This document shows positions 6,168-7,633 of a stretch of DNA of 7,633 nt, piece by piece. The stretch comes from an uncultured Peptococcaceae bacterium (GTDB lineage: Bacteria; Bacillota; Peptococcia; Peptococcales; Peptococcaceae), in assembly GCA_958451915.1 (NCBI GenBank), contig CAUDRX010000108.1, forward strand, positions 1 to 7,633, written 5' to 3'. The notes beneath the pieces are model-generated. The model was given only the letters and a program-made list of their open reading frames with translations, did not search any database and was not told the DNA's origin. How positions within the stretch are numbered: the first letter of the stretch is position 1; each line of letters starts with the position of its first letter. The translations under genes were made by a program, and so were the position numbers.

Positions 6168-6190
6168 GAGCTTAAAGGGCGCTTGAGCTC
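6168..6190 (+). promoter_or_regulatory. Leader hairpin before the crcB ribosome binding site
   Basis: GAGCTTAA pairs with TTGAGCTC (8 bp, one G-U pair) around a 7-nt AGGGCGC loop. It ends 3 nt before the GAGGAGG Shine-Dalgarno (6194-6200). There is no following T-tract, so it is not a terminator. A role in controlling translation or mRNA stability is inferred. It does not resemble the conserved fluoride riboswitch (crcB motif). Confidence 0.4.
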
Positions 6191-6208
6191 TGAGAGGAGG
6201 CGATATGA

Positions 6209-6580
6209 ATGATCGAGTGTCTGTTTGTCGGGATCGGTGGCTTTGTCGGCAGTATCCTGCGGTATCTCATCGGTCTGCTGAGCGTAGAGGCGGCCGGCGG
6301 TTTTCCGATCAAAACGTTCTGCATCAACATCCTGGGAGCTTTCGTCCTTGGCATCGTCAGCGAGAGCGCGCGTCTGTATCCGGCGCTCCCGTCACACCTT
6401 GTGCTGATGCTGCAGGTTGGGCTCTGCGGCGGCTTCACGACGTTCTCGACGTTTTCCGGCGAAGCGTTGGGGCTCCTTACAAATGGCCGTCAGGGTACGG
6501 CGATATTCTATATGGCTGCGAGCATGCTGCTTGGTCTCTGTGCGGTCTTCGCCGGTCAGATGGTGGCGCGGCTGCGCTGA
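6209..6580 (+). CDS. crcB: CrcB/Fluc fluoride ion channel
   Basis: This 123-residue, four-helix membrane protein belongs to the Fluc/CrcB family, which works as an antiparallel dimer to export fluoride. Visible family features are the N-terminal GGFVGSILRY (10-19), Asn40 in NILGAFVLG of the second helix, and the pore and Na+-site signature GLCGGFTTFSTFS (71-83), in which Phe79 and Phe82 are the likely Phe-box residues lining the fluoride path. The length is typical. The ATG at 6209 is chosen over the ATG at 6205, which is in another frame with no family similarity; GAGGAGG lies 8 nt upstream. Only one copy is present, so it should form a homodimer, unless a second crcB lies elsewhere. No terminator separates it from the next gene, although that gene has its own promoter. 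Confidence 0.95.
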   Translation: MIECLFVGIGGFVGSILRYLIGLLSVEAAGGFPIKTFCINILGAFVLGIVSESARLYPALPSHLVLMLQVGLCGGFTTFSTFSGEALGLLTNGRQGTAIFYMAASMLLGLCAVFAGQMVARLR

Positions 6581-6611
6581 GAAAAGGCGAGGCCGAAAGA
6601 GGTGCAGAGAG

Positions 6612-6640
6612 TTGACACGATGTCAGAGAAGTGCTATCAT
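6612..6640 (+). promoter_or_regulatory. Strong promoter of the DUF362 gene
   Basis: A perfect -35 TTGACA (6612-6617), a 17-bp spacer, and an extended -10 TGC-TATCAT (6632-6640, five of six plus TG). The start should be near 6647. Two matching palindromes sit on the -35 box and at the start site, which suggests tight repression of a strong promoter. Confidence 0.8.
6613..6625. promoter_or_regulatory. Palindromic operator copy 1 (on the -35 box)
   Basis: TGACA-CGA-TGTCA is a 13-bp inverted repeat covering almost all of the -35 box of the DUF362 promoter. It has the same arms and arm spacing as the palindrome at 6649-6661. The cognate regulator is not in this window. Confidence 0.6.
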
Positions 6641-6648
6641 TTAACCAA

Positions 6649-6661
6649 TGACACAGTGTCA
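6649..6661. promoter_or_regulatory. Palindromic operator copy 2 (at the transcription start)
   Basis: TGACAC-A-GTGTCA is a perfect 13-bp palindrome, just downstream of the -10 box of the DUF362 promoter. It is centred 36 bp from copy 1. This placement fits a repressor that blocks RNA polymerase. The regulator family (for example TetR, GntR or MarR) cannot be decided from the site alone. Confidence 0.65.
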
Positions 6662-6699
6662 AGAATGTGCTGCACATGATGATATCAGGAGGGTATTCA

Positions 6700-7590
6700 A
6701 TGAGTTCGAAAGTTTATTTCACGCGAGAGATCACTCCAGAAGCCGTTGTCAGCCTTTATCATGCGCTTGGCCTGGATCTGCCGGGCAAAGTTGCAGTCAA
6801 GGTCCATTCCGGTGAAAAAGGCAACCAGAATTTTCTGCGCCCGGATTTTTGGCGTCCAATGGTCGAAGAAGTCAAGGGCACCGTGGTCGAGTGCAACACC
6901 GCGTATGGCGATGCCGCTGGCGGTGTGCGCGACCATACGGATGCGCATCTCCAGCTTTTAAAAGATCATGGCTGGGCGGCGTATTTTGATGTCGATCTGA
7001 TGGATGCGGAAGGTCCGGACGTGGTCTGGCCGATCCCAAACGGCAAGATCCTTAAGGAGAACCATCTCGGCAAGAACATCGAGAACTACGATTCCATGCT
7101 CGTGCTCGCACATTTCAAAGGTCATCCGATGGGCGGCTACGGCGGTTCGCTCAAGCAGCTCGCCATCGGCTGTGCATCCAGCGCCGGGAAGGCGCTGATC
7201 CATTCCGCCGGTAAGACAGCCGACCGTTTTGAGACCTGGAACCAGCACGCCGATCAGGTGGTCTTTCCGGAAGCGATGGCCGATGCAGCCAGCAGCGTGG
7301 CCGAACATTTCAAAGGAAAGATCGCGTACATCAATGTCATGAAGAATCTGTCTGTGGATTGTGACTGCTGTGAAGTGGCCGAAGACCCATGCATGGCAGA
7401 CATTGGCATCCTTGCTTCCCTGGACCCGGTCGCCATCGATCAGGCCTGCATCGATCTGGTGATGCAGTCGGATGACCCGGGCAAAGAACATTTTATGGAA
7501 CGTGTCAACAGCCGCAATGGCATCCATACCATCGAAGCCGCTGCAGATATGGGCATGGGATCCCGCGAATATGAACTGATCGAGATGTGA
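6700..7590 (+). CDS. DUF362 domain-containing protein
   Basis: This 296-residue protein is related to the DUF362 family, widespread in anaerobic Bacillota and of unknown biochemical role. Recognisable conserved stretches are KVYFTREITPE at the start, GKVAVKVHSGEKGNQNFLRP (29-48), VECNTAYG (63-70), HFKGHPMGGYGGSLKQLAIG (138-157) and SVDCDCCEVAEDPCMADIGI (218-237). Seven cysteines are present (65, 158, 221, 223, 224, 231, 250); the CDCC cluster and the other conserved Cys may bind a metal or Fe-S centre, which is inference. There is no signal peptide or membrane segment, so it is probably cytoplasmic. The frame is open from 6667, but the ATG at 6700 has a perfect AGGAGGG 6-7 nt upstream and matches the family start. 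It is transcribed from its own operator-bearing promoter and ends at a strong terminator; read-through from crcB is possible. Confidence 0.9.
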   Translation: MSSKVYFTREITPEAVVSLYHALGLDLPGKVAVKVHSGEKGNQNFLRPDFWRPMVEEVKGTVVECNTAYGDAAGGVRDHTDAHLQLLKDHGWAAYFDVDLMDAEGPDVVWPIPNGKILKENHLGKNIENYDSMLVLAHFKGHPMGGYGGSLKQLAIGCASSAGKALIHSAGKTADRFETWNQHADQVVFPEAMADAASSVAEHFKGKIAYINVMKNLSVDCDCCEVAEDPCMADIGILASLDPVAIDQACIDLVMQSDDPGKEHFMERVNSRNGIHTIEAAADMGMGSREYELIEM

Positions 7591-7607
7591 TCGTTTTACT
7601 TTTGACA

Positions 7608-7630
7608 GCCGCCTTCGGGCGGCTTTTTTT
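7608..7630 (+). terminator. Rho-independent terminator after the DUF362 gene
   Basis: GCCGCC-TTCG-GGCGGC forms a 6-bp all-GC stem closed by a stable C(UUCG)G tetraloop, followed by seven T. It lies 17 nt after the stop codon. Confidence 0.95.
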
Positions 7631-7633
7631 GTG

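Noticed and set aside
6025..6208. Fluoride riboswitch upstream of crcB
   Set aside because: I looked for the conserved crcB-motif core and pseudoknot strands and did not find them. Only a simple hairpin is visible.

Overview
This 7.6 kb window is bacterial chromosomal DNA of fairly high GC content with compact genes and strong AGGAGG-type ribosome binding sites. The gene families (CsoR-regulated CopA/CopZ, an RlmB/TrmH-like methyltransferase, a DUF4127 lipoprotein, CrcB/Fluc, and a DUF362 protein) point to Bacillota, perhaps Clostridia or Negativicutes. The genus cannot be fixed from the sequence alone. No RNA genes, insertion sequences, phage genes or CRISPR arrays are visible.

Region 1 (about 105-3485, minus strand) is a copper-efflux operon, copA then csoR. 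Transcription starts from a near-consensus sigma70-type promoter (TTGACA-N17-TATGAT). Its spacer contains a perfect CACCCCC-T-GGGGGTG inverted repeat, the expected CsoR operator. CopA is unusual: besides the normal N-terminal metal-binding domain it carries three tandem CopZ-like domains after the last membrane segment. The third begins at an in-frame ATG preceded by a perfect AGGAGGA Shine-Dalgarno at 7 nt spacing. The gene therefore appears to encode both a long CopA with fused chaperone domains and a free 75-residue CopZ by internal initiation. csoR follows 24 nt downstream and should be autoregulated.

Region 2 (3502-4411, plus strand) is a monocistronic rRNA/tRNA 2'-O-methyltransferase of the TrmH/SPOUT type. 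It has its own extended -10 promoter, back to back with the copper promoter, and ends at a bidirectional terminator.

Region 3 (4419-6088, minus strand) is a DUF4127 lipoprotein gene whose reading frame is broken once near 5137-5183. Both halves match the family, so this is either a recent frameshift mutation or a sequencing error.

Region 4 (6110-7630, plus strand) holds crcB/fluC (fluoride channel), with a hairpin just before its ribosome binding site. A DUF362 gene follows, with its own strong promoter carrying two copies of a 13-bp palindrome (TGACA-N3-TGTCA), one on the -35 box and one at the predicted transcription start. A strong UUCG-loop terminator closes the window.

The most noteworthy signals are the nested copZ inside copA, the domain triplication around it, and the paired operator in front of the DUF362 gene.
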